Shown here: piece by piece, positions 1 through 8,076 of the stretch
How the letters are laid out: the number at the start of each line of letters is the position of its first letter
Position numbering within the stretch: position 1 is the stretch's first letter
Assembly (NCBI GenBank): GCA_913774955.1
Contig: CAJYKV010000010.1
Span: 1-64,000 of the forward strand
Length of the DNA: 64,000 nt
Source of the DNA: an uncultured Acidovorax sp.
GTDB taxonomy: Bacteria; Pseudomonadota; Gammaproteobacteria; Burkholderiales; Burkholderiaceae_C
Direction of reading: 5' to 3'
Translations under genes and position numbers: made by a program
The notes under the pieces: model-generated
Databases searched by the model: none
Told to the model about the DNA's origin: nothing
Seen by the model: only the letters and a program-made list of their open reading frames with translations

Positions 1-117
1 CTCTCCCGAGACTATGAGCGGTTGCCAGAAGTGCTCGGGGGACTGCATTTCCTGGTGTTTGCTGTGCTCATGTTGCCCGCCGCCGCACGGGTGCTGGCTG
101 CGGCAGGAAGTTCATAA
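1..117 (+). CDS. IS5-family transposase, C-terminal fragment (cut by window edge)
   Basis: Frame 1 is open from the first base to a TAA at 115-117 and encodes 38 residues. The segment SRDYERLPEVLGGLHF followed by a hydrophobic stretch is the usual C-terminal end of IS5-group DDE transposases (the D-Y-E-R-x-P-E...G-x-x-F motif). The protein would catalyse excision and insertion of the element. The start and catalytic residues lie upstream of the window, so whether the gene is intact cannot be judged. It reads toward gspB, which is convergent with it. Confidence 0.7.
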   Translation, partial: LSRDYERLPEVLGGLHFLVFAVLMLPAAARVLAAAGSS

Positions 118-124
118 CACGCTC
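1..124 (+). mobile_element. Right end of an IS5-family insertion sequence
   Basis: The window opens inside an insertion sequence. The transposase reading frame stops at 115-117 and is followed at once by GTTCATAACACGCTC, ending at 124, which looks like a right terminal inverted repeat of an IS5-type element. The next bases, TAA (125-127), could be the short target duplication typical of the IS1031/IS427 groups. The left end lies outside the window, so neither the repeat pair nor the duplication can be confirmed here. Confidence 0.6.
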
Positions 125-168
125 TAACAAAAAGGCGGGAACCAATTGCAGGAAAAAGCAAGCACTTG

Positions 169-1065
169 CTATCGCGCCGGCTGGGTAATTCGGTAATTAC
201 GGAACTTCCACACCAGCCGTTCCGGCCCGATCCCCTCCAGCACCACGCCCTGGGCCGGAGAGTCGCCCTCGTGCAGCACCTGCCCGTTCACAATGGCCAT
301 GCGGTAGAGCGGATTGGACGAGTACGTCACGCCGCTGATCTGCAATGCGGGGAACTGGGTGCGGACGCCGTCGGGAAGATCCCGCAACGCGACCGCTGGC
401 GCTGGCGCTGGCGCTGGTGCGGGCGGTGGCGCGGGCTCAGCGGCGGGGGGCGCTTCGCGCCCGGGCCGGCGGGATTCTGGCGAGGCGGTTGCTGGGGCGG
501 TGGCGGCGGCAGGAGCCGGCGGCGCAGAGACCGGCGCGACCGCAGTGCCGGCGGCAGCCGGTGCGGAACCCGCAGCCTTGGGCGACGGTGCGGGTTTGGG
601 TGCGGCCTTGGGTGCAGGTGCAGGTGCTGGAACGGCCACGGGCGCGGTCGCGGTCGCGGTCGCCACGGCAGGGCGGGACGGAGCAGGAACGGGCGCAAGC
701 GGCTGCAGTGGCGGTGCTGACTGCGGCTCTGCGATGGCGCGGGACGCCGCCATGGCAGGCACTGCTGCAGCCGGCGCCCCCTCCAGGCGCGTGCCGGAAG
801 CTGCGGCCGTTGCCGGCATCTCCGCCGAAACAACGCGCTCTCCCGCCCCCTGGCCCGGCGCCGAAGCAGCCCACCAGGCCACGGCCGCGGCCCCCGCGGC
901 GAACAGCAGCGCGGCTGCCACGGCCACCGCGGTGCGGCGGTGCCCCTGGGGCGCACTGGCAGGCGGGCTGCCGGCAGGGGGCGGCGCAGGCGTGTGCACG
1001 CCGGGCACGGCGCCGCGGCCGCGTTCGGCTTCGGCGCGCCGCAAGGCATCGAGGATGTAGGACAT
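169..1065 (-). CDS. gspB: GspB-type general secretion pathway protein
   Basis: A 298-aa inner-membrane protein of type II secretion. With GspA, GspB is thought to help place the secretin in the peptidoglycan. The N-terminus MSYILDALRRAEAER is the classic GspB start. A single membrane helix follows at about residues 45-70, then a long Pro/Ala-rich periplasmic linker with many AP repeats. The C-terminal ~60 residues (QFPALQISGVTYSSNP...) form the GspB/GspC-like periplasmic domain. The gene follows gspA by 23 nt on the same strand, so the two are cotranscribed. No other type II genes adjoin it in this window. A short in-frame shadow covers the whole region on the other strand because of high GC, but the domain content supports this frame. 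Confidence 0.88.
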   Translation of the reverse strand: MSYILDALRRAEAERGRGAVPGVHTPAPPPAGSPPASAPQGHRRTAVAVAAALLFAAGAAAVAWWAASAPGQGAGERVVSAEMPATAAASGTRLEGAPAAAVPAMAASRAIAEPQSAPPLQPLAPVPAPSRPAVATATATAPVAVPAPAPAPKAAPKPAPSPKAAGSAPAAAGTAVAPVSAPPAPAAATAPATASPESRRPGREAPPAAEPAPPPAPAPAPAPAVALRDLPDGVRTQFPALQISGVTYSSNPLYRMAIVNGQVLHEGDSPAQGVVLEGIGPERLVWKFRNYRITQPAR

Positions 1066-1088
1066 GGAAAGAAAAGGATCGGATCCGG

Positions 1089-2825
1089 TCAGGGGGTGTT
1101 CAGGCGCGGCTCGGCCACGCCGGCGGCGCGGTTGAGCAGCATGAGCGTGAGGGGGCCGGCCACGCCGTCGGGCACCAGGCCCTGCGCCACCTGGAAGCGG
1201 TGGATGCGTGCGCGCCGCTGCGCCGCGGTGGTGGCCGCGGCCGGCTGGCCAGCGGCGGCCGCCGGCGCAGCCCCGGCACGGGCGAGCTGCGCATCGAGCC
1301 AGGGAATCGCAGCCGCCGATGCGGCCTCCACCTTGCCGCTCGGCGGCAGTTCCGGCGGAGCGCGCCAGAGCGTGGCGAACTCCCCGCGCCAGGCCTGCGC
1401 GAGGTCGGCCGCGGATACCTGCAGGCGGCGGCCGCCCGCCCCTTCCAGGGTCGCGACCTGCCGCACGGGATCGAACCCCGACAGCACCACGGGCACCGCG
1501 CCGTCCGCGGCGGTGTAGAGCTTCAGCCACCCGGGCCGGTCGAGCTGCCGCACCAGCGCCAGGCCGGCGCGCCGCTGCCGGTAGCAGCGCAGGCCCTGCC
1601 GCTGAAGGGCCTCGCAGGCATCGCCAGCGCCCAGATCGGCATCGCGCACGCCCCAGGCCGCCGCGAGCGTGCGCCAGGCAGCGTCTTCGCCTGCGGGCTG
1701 GGCGGCCAGGAAGTCCTGCAGCGGCGAGCGCGCGGGCGGTGCGGCAGCGGCAGCGGCCGCGGTGACGGCAGTCGATGGCGCCGCCGTGGATGCGGAAGCT
1801 CCGGCCGCGGGGGTCGCCGGCTTCACCGCCTGCGCCGTGGCCACCCCGGCCCCGCCGGATGTCGCCCCTGGCCTCCAGCCCAGTCCCCAACCGATCCCGG
1901 CGATGACCGCCGCGCCCGCCAGCGCGCCCGCCCCGGTCACGGCCCAGCGCGCCCCGCCGGCGCCGGCGCGCGCCCGGGCCGCGGCAGCCTGCGCCGAGGC
2001 CGCACCGGCATCGAACACTTCCGCGGCGGCGCGGTCCACGATCGTGTCGTTCACTTCGTGCAGCCCGCCGGCATACGCGCCCAGCAGCGCGCGGTCGCAC
2101 AGCAGGTTGATGCGTCGCGGGATGCCCCGGGCGCGCTGGTGGATGCGCACCAGCGCGCGCGCGGTGAACGGCAGCGGGCCTTTCAAACCCGCTACCGCCA
2201 TGCGGTGCGCGATGTACTGGCGGGTTTCCTCGGGCGTGAGCGCATCCAGGTGGTAGCGCGCGATCACGCGCTGCGCGAGCTGCTCCAGCGCCGGGTCGGC
2301 CACCATGGCGCGCAGCTCGGGCTGGCCGATGAGCACGATCTGCAGCAGCTTGCGTTCGCTGGTCTCCAGGTTGGTGAGCAGTCGCAATTGCTCCAGCACC
2401 TCGGGCGCGAGGCTCTGGGCCTCGTCGATGATGAGCACGTTGTTGCGGCCCGCCGCATGCTCGCGCAGCAGGAAGGCGTTGAGCGGATCGAGGCAGTCCT
2501 TGACGGTTTCCGCGCCGGGCACCGCGGGCGCGTGGGCCACACCGAACTCGTCGCAGATGGAGCGCAGCAGCTCGCCCACGGTGAGCTTGGGGTTGAAGAC
2601 GTAGGCCACGTTGCAGTGCGCCGGGATCTGCCCCAGGAAGCAGCGGCACACGGTGGTCTTGCCGGTGCCGATCTCGCCGGTGAGCAGCACGAAGCCGCCG
2701 CCGGCCTCCAGCCCGTAGAGCAGATGCGCGAGCGCCTCGCGGTGGCGGTCGCTCATGAACAGGTAGCGCGGGTCGGGGGCGATGGAGAACGGCGCGTGTT
2801 CGAGGCCGAAGAACGGGGCGTACAT
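1089..2825 (-). CDS. gspA: GspA/ExeA-type AAA+ ATPase with peptidoglycan-binding C-terminus
   Basis: A 578-aa protein of the ExeA family, an ATPase that works with GspB on secretin assembly. It starts MYAPFFGLEHAPFSIAPDPRYLFMS, a very conserved family opening, so I took the ATG at 2825 rather than the upstream extension. Walker A is GEIGTGKT at residues 50-57. Walker B (LIIDEAQ) and the sensor region (LLQIVLIGQPEL) follow. A membrane helix lies near residues 320-345. The C-terminus (RIHRFQVAQGLVPDGVAGPLT) is a peptidoglycan-binding repeat. It is the first gene of a gspA-gspB pair and divergent from the acyl-CoA ligase gene at 3043. A second ATPase of this type sits in the pilus operon at 39664-41193. 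Confidence 0.9.
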   Translation of the reverse strand: MYAPFFGLEHAPFSIAPDPRYLFMSDRHREALAHLLYGLEAGGGFVLLTGEIGTGKTTVCRCFLGQIPAHCNVAYVFNPKLTVGELLRSICDEFGVAHAPAVPGAETVKDCLDPLNAFLLREHAAGRNNVLIIDEAQSLAPEVLEQLRLLTNLETSERKLLQIVLIGQPELRAMVADPALEQLAQRVIARYHLDALTPEETRQYIAHRMAVAGLKGPLPFTARALVRIHQRARGIPRRINLLCDRALLGAYAGGLHEVNDTIVDRAAAEVFDAGAASAQAAAARARAGAGGARWAVTGAGALAGAAVIAGIGWGLGWRPGATSGGAGVATAQAVKPATPAAGASASTAAPSTAVTAAAAAAAPPARSPLQDFLAAQPAGEDAAWRTLAAAWGVRDADLGAGDACEALQRQGLRCYRQRRAGLALVRQLDRPGWLKLYTAADGAVPVVLSGFDPVRQVATLEGAGGRRLQVSAADLAQAWRGEFATLWRAPPELPPSGKVEAASAAAIPWLDAQLARAGAAPAAAAGQPAAATTAAQRRARIHRFQVAQGLVPDGVAGPLTLMLLNRAAGVAEPRLNTP

Positions 2826-3042
2826 GGGGAGGGAGGATACCGTCCGGACGACGGCCGGCCGAAGGGGAGCGCCGGGGCGCCCGAGCAGGGTTACACCCGT
2901 CAGGAGTTTCCCCGAAATTGTCGTCGGCAAGACAGGATGGCGTCAAAGCGGTTCCTACCATCCGTTGCAATCTCCGCGAAGGGGCCGCAGCACCGCGGTG
3001 CACGCAGCCCCGACGCCCCTCCAACCTTCGGCAGGAACCGGC

Positions 3043-4989
3043 ATGAGCGACACCTTTCCCCGACTGCTGCTGCGCCACGCGGCCGAGCGCCCCGAGGCCG
3101 CCGCGCTGCGCGAGAAGGAATATGGCATCTGGCAGACGACCACCTGGGCGCGTCTGGCGCAGCTGGTGGAGCAGCTGGCCGCGGGCCTGGACGCCGCGGG
3201 GCTCTCGCGTGGCGAGCACCTGGTGGTGATCGGCGCGAACCGCCCGCGGCTCTACGCCACGATGCTCGCGGCGCAGTCGCTGGGCGCCATCCCCGTGCCG
3301 CTCTACCAGGACGCCGTGGCGGCCGAATGCGTCTATCCGCTGAACAACGCCGAGGTGCGCTTCTGCGTGGTGGAGGACCAGGAGCAGGTGGACAAGCTGC
3401 TGGAGATCCGCGCGCAGTGCCCCGCCATCGCCGGCATCTTCTACGACGATCCGCGCGGCCTGCGCAACTACGCCGAGCCGGGCCTGCGGTCGATCGACGC
3501 GCTGCTGGAGGAAGGCGCGCGCATCGCCGCCGCCACGCCGGGCTGGCTGGCCGCGCGCGCCGAGGCGGTGCTGCCCGGCGACGTGGCCGCGATGTTCTTC
3601 ACCTCCGGCACCACGGGCAACCCGAAGGGCGTGGTGCACACGCACGCCACGCTGCTGGACCGCGCCACGGCGGGCGCCGAGTTCGACCGGCTCACGGCGG
3701 CCGAGGACGTGCTGGCCTACCTGCCGCCCGCCTGGATCGGGCAGAACATCTTCAGCTACGCGCAGTGGCTGGCCTGCGGCTACGTGGTGAACTGCCCAGA
3801 GTCCGCCGCCACGGTGTCGATCGATCTGAAGGAGATCGGCCCCACCTACTACTTCGCGCCGCCGCGCATCTTCGAAGGCCTGCTCACGAGCGTCACGATC
3901 CGCATGGAAGACGCGGGCGCCTTCAAGCGCTGGCTGTTCCGCACCTGCATGGCGCACGCGCGCCGCGTGGGCCCGGCGCTGCAGAGCGGCCAGGCGGTGG
4001 GCTGGTGGGACCGGCTGCGCTACGCGGCGGGCGATCTGCTGGTCTACGGCCCGCTGCGCAACACGCTCGGCTTCTCGCGGGTGCGCGTGGCCTACACCGC
4101 CGGCGAGGCGATCGGGCCGGACCTGTTCACCTTCTACCGCTCGATCGGCATCAATCTCAAGCAGCTCTACGGCTCCACCGAGACGGCGGTGTTCGTCTGC
4201 CTGCAGCCCGACGATGCGGTGCATGCCGACACCGTGGGCGTGCCGATCCGGGGCGTGGAGATCAAGGTGGACGACAACGGCGAGATCCTCGTGAAGTCCG
4301 CCGGCCTGCTGCGCGGCTACTACAAGAACCCCGAGGCGACGGCCGAGGTGCTCACGCCGGACGGCTGGTACCGCACGAGCGATGCGGGCTTTCTCGACGC
4401 GAGCGGCCAGCTCAAGATCATCGACCGCGTGAAGGACGTGGGCCGCCTCGCGGGCGGCGCGCACGACGGCGCGATGTTCGCGCCCAAGTACGTGGAGAAC
4501 AAGCTCAAGTTCTTCCCGCACATCAAGGAGGCCGTGGCGCTCGGCAACGGCCGCGACAAGGTCTGCGCGCTGATCAACATCGATTTCGAGGCGGTGGGCA
4601 ACTGGGCCGAGCGGCAGAACCTGCCGTATGCGGGCTACACCGACCTCGCGGCCAAGCCCGAGGTGCTGGCGCTGATCCGCGACTGCGTGGAGAAGGTGAA
4701 CGCCGACCTCGCGGCCGACGGCCTGCTCGCGGGCAGCCAGGTCGCCCGCTTCCTGGTGCTGCACAAGGAGCTGGACGCCGACGACGGCGAACTCACGCGC
4801 ACCAACAAGGTCCGCCGCGGCTTCATCGCCGACAAGTACGGCGTGCTGGTCGATGCGCTCTATGCGGGCCGCACCGAGCAGTTCATCGAAACGCAGGTGA
4901 AGTTCGAGGACGGGCGCACGGGCCGCGTGAGCGCCACCCTGCGCATCGAGGACGCGAAGACCTTCCCGCCGGTGCGGCAGGCCGCATGA
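3043..4989 (+). CDS. AMP-dependent acyl-CoA synthetase/ligase, long-chain type
   Basis: A 648-aa adenylate-forming enzyme that should activate a carboxylic acid to its CoA thioester. The P-loop-like motif MFFTSGTTGNPKGVVHTH, the YGSTE motif and the GWYRTSDAG segment are all present, as expected for the ANL superfamily. Length and layout match the long FadD15/FAA1-type branch. The start at 3043 has AGGAA about 5 nt upstream, and the frame remains open further upstream without family similarity. It leads a seven-gene plus-strand cluster with livG starting 49 nt after its stop. Its place beside a LIV-type transporter and a PaaK-like ligase suggests that it activates the imported substrate. The substrate cannot be read from sequence. 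Confidence 0.85.
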   Translation: MSDTFPRLLLRHAAERPEAAALREKEYGIWQTTTWARLAQLVEQLAAGLDAAGLSRGEHLVVIGANRPRLYATMLAAQSLGAIPVPLYQDAVAAECVYPLNNAEVRFCVVEDQEQVDKLLEIRAQCPAIAGIFYDDPRGLRNYAEPGLRSIDALLEEGARIAAATPGWLAARAEAVLPGDVAAMFFTSGTTGNPKGVVHTHATLLDRATAGAEFDRLTAAEDVLAYLPPAWIGQNIFSYAQWLACGYVVNCPESAATVSIDLKEIGPTYYFAPPRIFEGLLTSVTIRMEDAGAFKRWLFRTCMAHARRVGPALQSGQAVGWWDRLRYAAGDLLVYGPLRNTLGFSRVRVAYTAGEAIGPDLFTFYRSIGINLKQLYGSTETAVFVCLQPDDAVHADTVGVPIRGVEIKVDDNGEILVKSAGLLRGYYKNPEATAEVLTPDGWYRTSDAGFLDASGQLKIIDRVKDVGRLAGGAHDGAMFAPKYVENKLKFFPHIKEAVALGNGRDKVCALINIDFEAVGNWAERQNLPYAGYTDLAAKPEVLALIRDCVEKVNADLAADGLLAGSQVARFLVLHKELDADDGELTRTNKVRRGFIADKYGVLVDALYAGRTEQFIETQVKFEDGRTGRVSATLRIEDAKTFPPVRQAA

Positions 4990-5038
4990 GGCCGCACGCC
5001 CGCAGCCGCCGCCGCGCAAAGGACACCGGGACAACGCC

Positions 5039-5833
5039 ATGACGACGACCCCCCACAAGAAGACCGGCGACGTGATCCTCGACGTGCGCAACATCAGCCT
5101 GCGCTTCGGCGGGGTGAAGGCGCTCACCGACATCTCGTTCGACGTGCGCGAGCACGAGATCCGCTCCATCATCGGCCCGAACGGCGCCGGCAAGAGCTCG
5201 ATGCTCAACTGCATCAACGGCGTCTATGCGCCGCAGGAAGGCTCCATCACCTTCCGCGGTAAGACCTTCGCCCACATGAACAGCCGCCAGGTGGCCGAGA
5301 TGGGCGTGGCGCGCACCTTCCAGAACCTGGCGCTCTTCAAGGGCATGAGCGTGCTCGACAACATCATGTCGGGCCGCAACCTGAAGATCAAAAGCAACCT
5401 GCTGATGCAGGCGCTGCGCATCGGCCCCGCGGTGGCCGAGGAGATCCGCCACCGCGAGGTGGTCGAACGCATCATCGACTTCCTCGAGATCCAGGCCTGG
5501 CGCAAGGCGCCCGTGGGCCAGCTGCCATACGGCCTGCAAAAGCGCGTGGACCTGGGCCGGGCGCTCGCCATGGAGCCGCAGGTGCTGCTGCTCGACGAGC
5601 CCATGGCCGGCATGAACGTGGAGGAGAAGCAGGACATGTGCCGCTTCATCCTCGACGTGAACGACGAGTTCGGCACCACCATCGTGCTGATCGAGCACGA
5701 CATGGGCGTGGTGATGGACATCTCCGACCGCGTCGTGGTGCTCGACTACGGCAAGAAGATCGGCGACGGCACGCCCGAAGCCGTGCGCAACAACGAAGAC
5801 GTGATCCGCGCCTATCTCGGCGCGGGCCACTAG
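5039..5833 (+). CDS. livG: Branched-chain amino acid/organic acid ABC transporter ATPase LivG
   Basis: A 264-aa cytoplasmic ATPase of the HAAT (LivG) family. Walker A is GPNGAGKSS at residues 46-54. The signature region is LPYGLQKRVDLGRAL, Walker B is LLLDEPMAGM, and the switch histidine follows in LIEHDMGVV. It energises the LivH/LivM permease pair encoded directly downstream. An AAAGGA element lies about 15 nt before the ATG, rather far. The gene sits in a livG-livH-livM-binding protein-livF order with short spacers, and only livF is separated by a longer, repeat-filled gap. Confidence 0.9.
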   Translation: MTTTPHKKTGDVILDVRNISLRFGGVKALTDISFDVREHEIRSIIGPNGAGKSSMLNCINGVYAPQEGSITFRGKTFAHMNSRQVAEMGVARTFQNLALFKGMSVLDNIMSGRNLKIKSNLLMQALRIGPAVAEEIRHREVVERIIDFLEIQAWRKAPVGQLPYGLQKRVDLGRALAMEPQVLLLDEPMAGMNVEEKQDMCRFILDVNDEFGTTIVLIEHDMGVVMDISDRVVVLDYGKKIGDGTPEAVRNNEDVIRAYLGAGH

Positions 5834-5860
5834 GCACGCAGGACATCGGAGGCATACGCC

Positions 5861-6790
5861 ATGGGTTTCTTTCTCGAAACGGTGTTCGGCGGCCTGATGG
5901 CCGGCATGCTCTACGCGCTCGTGGCGCTGGGGTTCGTGCTGATCTTCAAGGCCTCGGGCGTGTTCAATTTCGCGCAGGGCGCGATGGTGCTGTTCGCGGC
6001 GCTCGCGATGGCGCGGTTCGCCGAATGGCTGCCGCGCTGGCTGGGCTTCGACAGCCTGCTGCTCGCGAACGTGCTGGCCTTCTGCGCGGCGGTGGCCTGC
6101 ATGGTGGGCGTGGCCTGGCTGGTGGAGCGGCTGGCGCTGCGCCACCTCGTGAACCAGGAGCCGATCGCGCTGCTGATGGCCACGCTGGGCATCACCTACT
6201 TCCTCGACGGCGCGGGCCAGCTCATCTTCGGCAGCAGCACCTACAAGATCGACGTGGGCATGCCCAAGGACCCGATGATCGTGCTGGAGAACGTCTTCGA
6301 GGGCGGCCTGCTGCTCTCCAAGGAGGACCTGTATGCCGCCGGGGTGGCCGCCGCGCTCGTGGCTCTGCTCTCGCTCTTCTTCCAGAAGACGCGCACCGGC
6401 CGCGCGCTGCGCGCCGTGGCCGACGACCACCAGGCCGCGCAGTCCATCGGCATCCCGCTCTCGCGCATCTGGGTGATCGTGTGGTCGGTGGGCGGCATCG
6501 TCGCGCTCGTCGCCGGCATCATCTGGGGCAGCAAGCTGGGCGTGCAGTTCTCCATCTCGCTCGTGGCGCTCAAGGCCTTCCCGGTGGTGATCCTCGGCGG
6601 GCTCACCTCGGTGCCCGGCGCCATCGTGGGCGGCCTGCTGATCGGCGTGGGCGAAAAGGTGTCCGAGATCTACCTCGGGCCGTTCCTCGGCGGCGGCATC
6701 GAGAACTGGTTCGCCTACGTGCTCGCGCTGGGCTTCCTGCTGATCCGGCCACAGGGCCTGTTCGGCGACAAAATTATTGATCGCGTATGA
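5861..6790 (+). CDS. livH: Branched-chain amino acid-type ABC permease LivH
   Basis: A 309-aa integral membrane protein with about eight hydrophobic helices and the LivH signatures (FKASGVFNFAQGAM near the N-terminus, LGGLTSVPGAIVGG near the C-terminus). CGGAGG at 5847-5852 serves as ribosome binding site. The last residues, KIIDRV plus stop, are encoded by unusual AT-rich codons (6770-6790). The same peptide and a stop are encoded again with GC-rich codons at 6898-6918, so the natural 3' end seems to have been displaced by a 128-nt insert without altering the protein. The TGA stop lies in the loop of a 19-bp hairpin. Confidence 0.9.
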   Translation: MGFFLETVFGGLMAGMLYALVALGFVLIFKASGVFNFAQGAMVLFAALAMARFAEWLPRWLGFDSLLLANVLAFCAAVACMVGVAWLVERLALRHLVNQEPIALLMATLGITYFLDGAGQLIFGSSTYKIDVGMPKDPMIVLENVFEGGLLLSKEDLYAAGVAAALVALLSLFFQKTRTGRALRAVADDHQAAQSIGIPLSRIWVIVWSVGGIVALVAGIIWGSKLGVQFSISLVALKAFPVVILGGLTSVPGAIVGGLLIGVGEKVSEIYLGPFLGGGIENWFAYVLALGFLLIRPQGLFGDKIIDRV

Positions 6791-6897
6791 AGTACGCGAC
6801 CAATAATTTTGCGAAGTCGGCACCGGGTTCGCGGCGCGAATCCGGGCAGTGCGGCCATAGGCTGCACTGTGCGGGCGCAGCCCGCGCCCACGTGTAC
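6769..6897 (+). repeat. Hairpin-rich element (~128 nt) inserted at the 3' end of livH
   Basis: Four adjacent inverted repeats fill this stretch. The first pairs 6769-6787 with 6793-6811 (18 of 19 pairs, loop TGAAG containing the livH stop) and is AT-rich in a GC-rich setting. The second is GGGTTCGC/GCGAATCC around 6824-6842. The third is CAGTGCGGCC/GGCTGCACTG around 6846-6869. The fourth is GCGGGC-GCA-GCCCGC around 6871-6885. The element is bounded by two versions of the same codons (KIIDRV*), 128 nt apart. It may be a small dispersed palindromic element; I see no second copy in the window. It would also affect RNA stability or readthrough between livH and livM. Confidence 0.6.
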
Positions 6898-6940
6898 AAG
6901 ATCATCGACCGCGTGTAACCGGTAGCAGGAGACCGCCACC

Positions 6941-8005
6941 ATGTTCTACCGTGAAAACGGCCAGTTCAAGACCAGCTACCAGGCCGACCTGGCGCTGTTC
7001 CCCATCGCGCAGGACCGCTGGGCCCTGCTTGCCCTGCTGGCCGTGGCCTTCGTCGGCGTGCCGCTCGTGGGCAGCGACTATTTCTTCCGCGCCGTCGCGG
7101 TGCCGTTCCTGATCCTGTCGCTCGCGGCGATCGGGCTCAACATCCTCGTGGGCTACTGCGGGCAGATCTCGCTGGGCACCGGCGCCTTCATGGCCGTGGG
7201 CGCCTACGCGGCCTACAACCTGCAGGTGCGTGTCGAGGGCATGCCGCTGCTGCTCGCGCTGCTGGGCGGCGGGCTCTGCGCCACGGTGTTCGGCGTGCTG
7301 TTCGGCATTCCGAGCCTGCGCATCCGCGGGCTCTACCTGGCGGTGGCGACGCTCGCCGCGCAGTTCTTCACCGACTGGTTCACTAACCGCGTGAAATGGG
7401 TCACCAACGATTCGTCGTCGGGCTCGGTGAGCGTCGGCAACCTGCAGATCCTGGGCTTCGGCATCGAGACGCCCGTGCAGAAGTACCTGCTGTGCCTGGG
7501 GTTCGTCGCGGTGTTCGCGCTGCTGGCCAAGAACCTCGTGCGCGGCGCCGTGGGCCGCGAGTGGATGGCCATGCGCGACATGGACGTGGCCGCGGCGGTG
7601 ATCGGCATCCGCCCGGTGTACGCCAAGCTCAGCGCGTTCGCGGTGAGCAGCTTCATCGTCGGCGTGGCCGGCGGCCTCTGGGGCTTCGTGCACCTGGGCT
7701 CGTGGGAGCCCGCGGCCTTCGGCATCGACCGCTCGTTCCAGCTGCTGTTCATGGTGATCATCGGCGGGCTGGGCTCCATCGCCGGCAGCTTCTTCGGCGC
7801 GGCCTTCATCGTGCTGCTGCCGCTGCTGCTGAACTACGTGCCCCACTGGCTGGGGCTGCCGCTGTCCACCGGCACGGCCACGCACCTGGAGCACATGATC
7901 TTCGGCGCGCTGATCGTGTTCTTCCTGATCGTCGAGCCGCACGGCCTCGCGCGGCTGTGGTCCACCGCGCGGCAGAAGCTGCGCATCTGGCCGTTCCCGC
8001 ACTGA
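6941..8005 (+). CDS. livM: Branched-chain amino acid-type ABC permease LivM
   Basis: A 354-aa integral membrane permease of the LivM family, partner of LivH. The conserved segment LNILVGYCGQISLGTGAFMAVGAYAAYN (quoted here only as its core, GQISLGTGAF) and the GGLGSIAGSFFGAAF region are typical. About eight to nine hydrophobic helices are visible. AGGAG at 6927-6931 precedes the ATG by 9 nt. The gene starts 22 nt after the apparent ancestral stop of livH (6916-6918), which supports original tight coupling before the hairpin insert arrived. Confidence 0.9.
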   Translation: MFYRENGQFKTSYQADLALFPIAQDRWALLALLAVAFVGVPLVGSDYFFRAVAVPFLILSLAAIGLNILVGYCGQISLGTGAFMAVGAYAAYNLQVRVEGMPLLLALLGGGLCATVFGVLFGIPSLRIRGLYLAVATLAAQFFTDWFTNRVKWVTNDSSSGSVSVGNLQILGFGIETPVQKYLLCLGFVAVFALLAKNLVRGAVGREWMAMRDMDVAAAVIGIRPVYAKLSAFAVSSFIVGVAGGLWGFVHLGSWEPAAFGIDRSFQLLFMVIIGGLGSIAGSFFGAAFIVLLPLLLNYVPHWLGLPLSTGTATHLEHMIFGALIVFFLIVEPHGLARLWSTARQKLRIWPFPH

Positions 8006-8076
8006 CCGGCGCCGCCGCCCCCCACAGTTTTTCCCAACGCACCATCCGAGTGCCACACACCCCAAGGAGACATGCC

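Noticed and set aside
370-680. Short tandem repeats in gspB (GCTGGC, GCGGTC)
   Set aside because: They encode the Ala/Pro-rich linker of GspB and need no separate explanation.
345-5042. Long plus-strand open frame over the same region
   Set aside because: It runs antisense to gspAB and out of frame with the AMP ligase; composition is Arg/Ala-rich and without motifs.
169-5217. Very long minus-strand open frame (1682 codons) across gspB, gspA and the acyl-CoA ligase region
   Set aside because: Only its last ~299 codons match GspB. The rest is a shadow of GC-rich genes in other frames, with arginine/proline/histidine-rich composition and no family.
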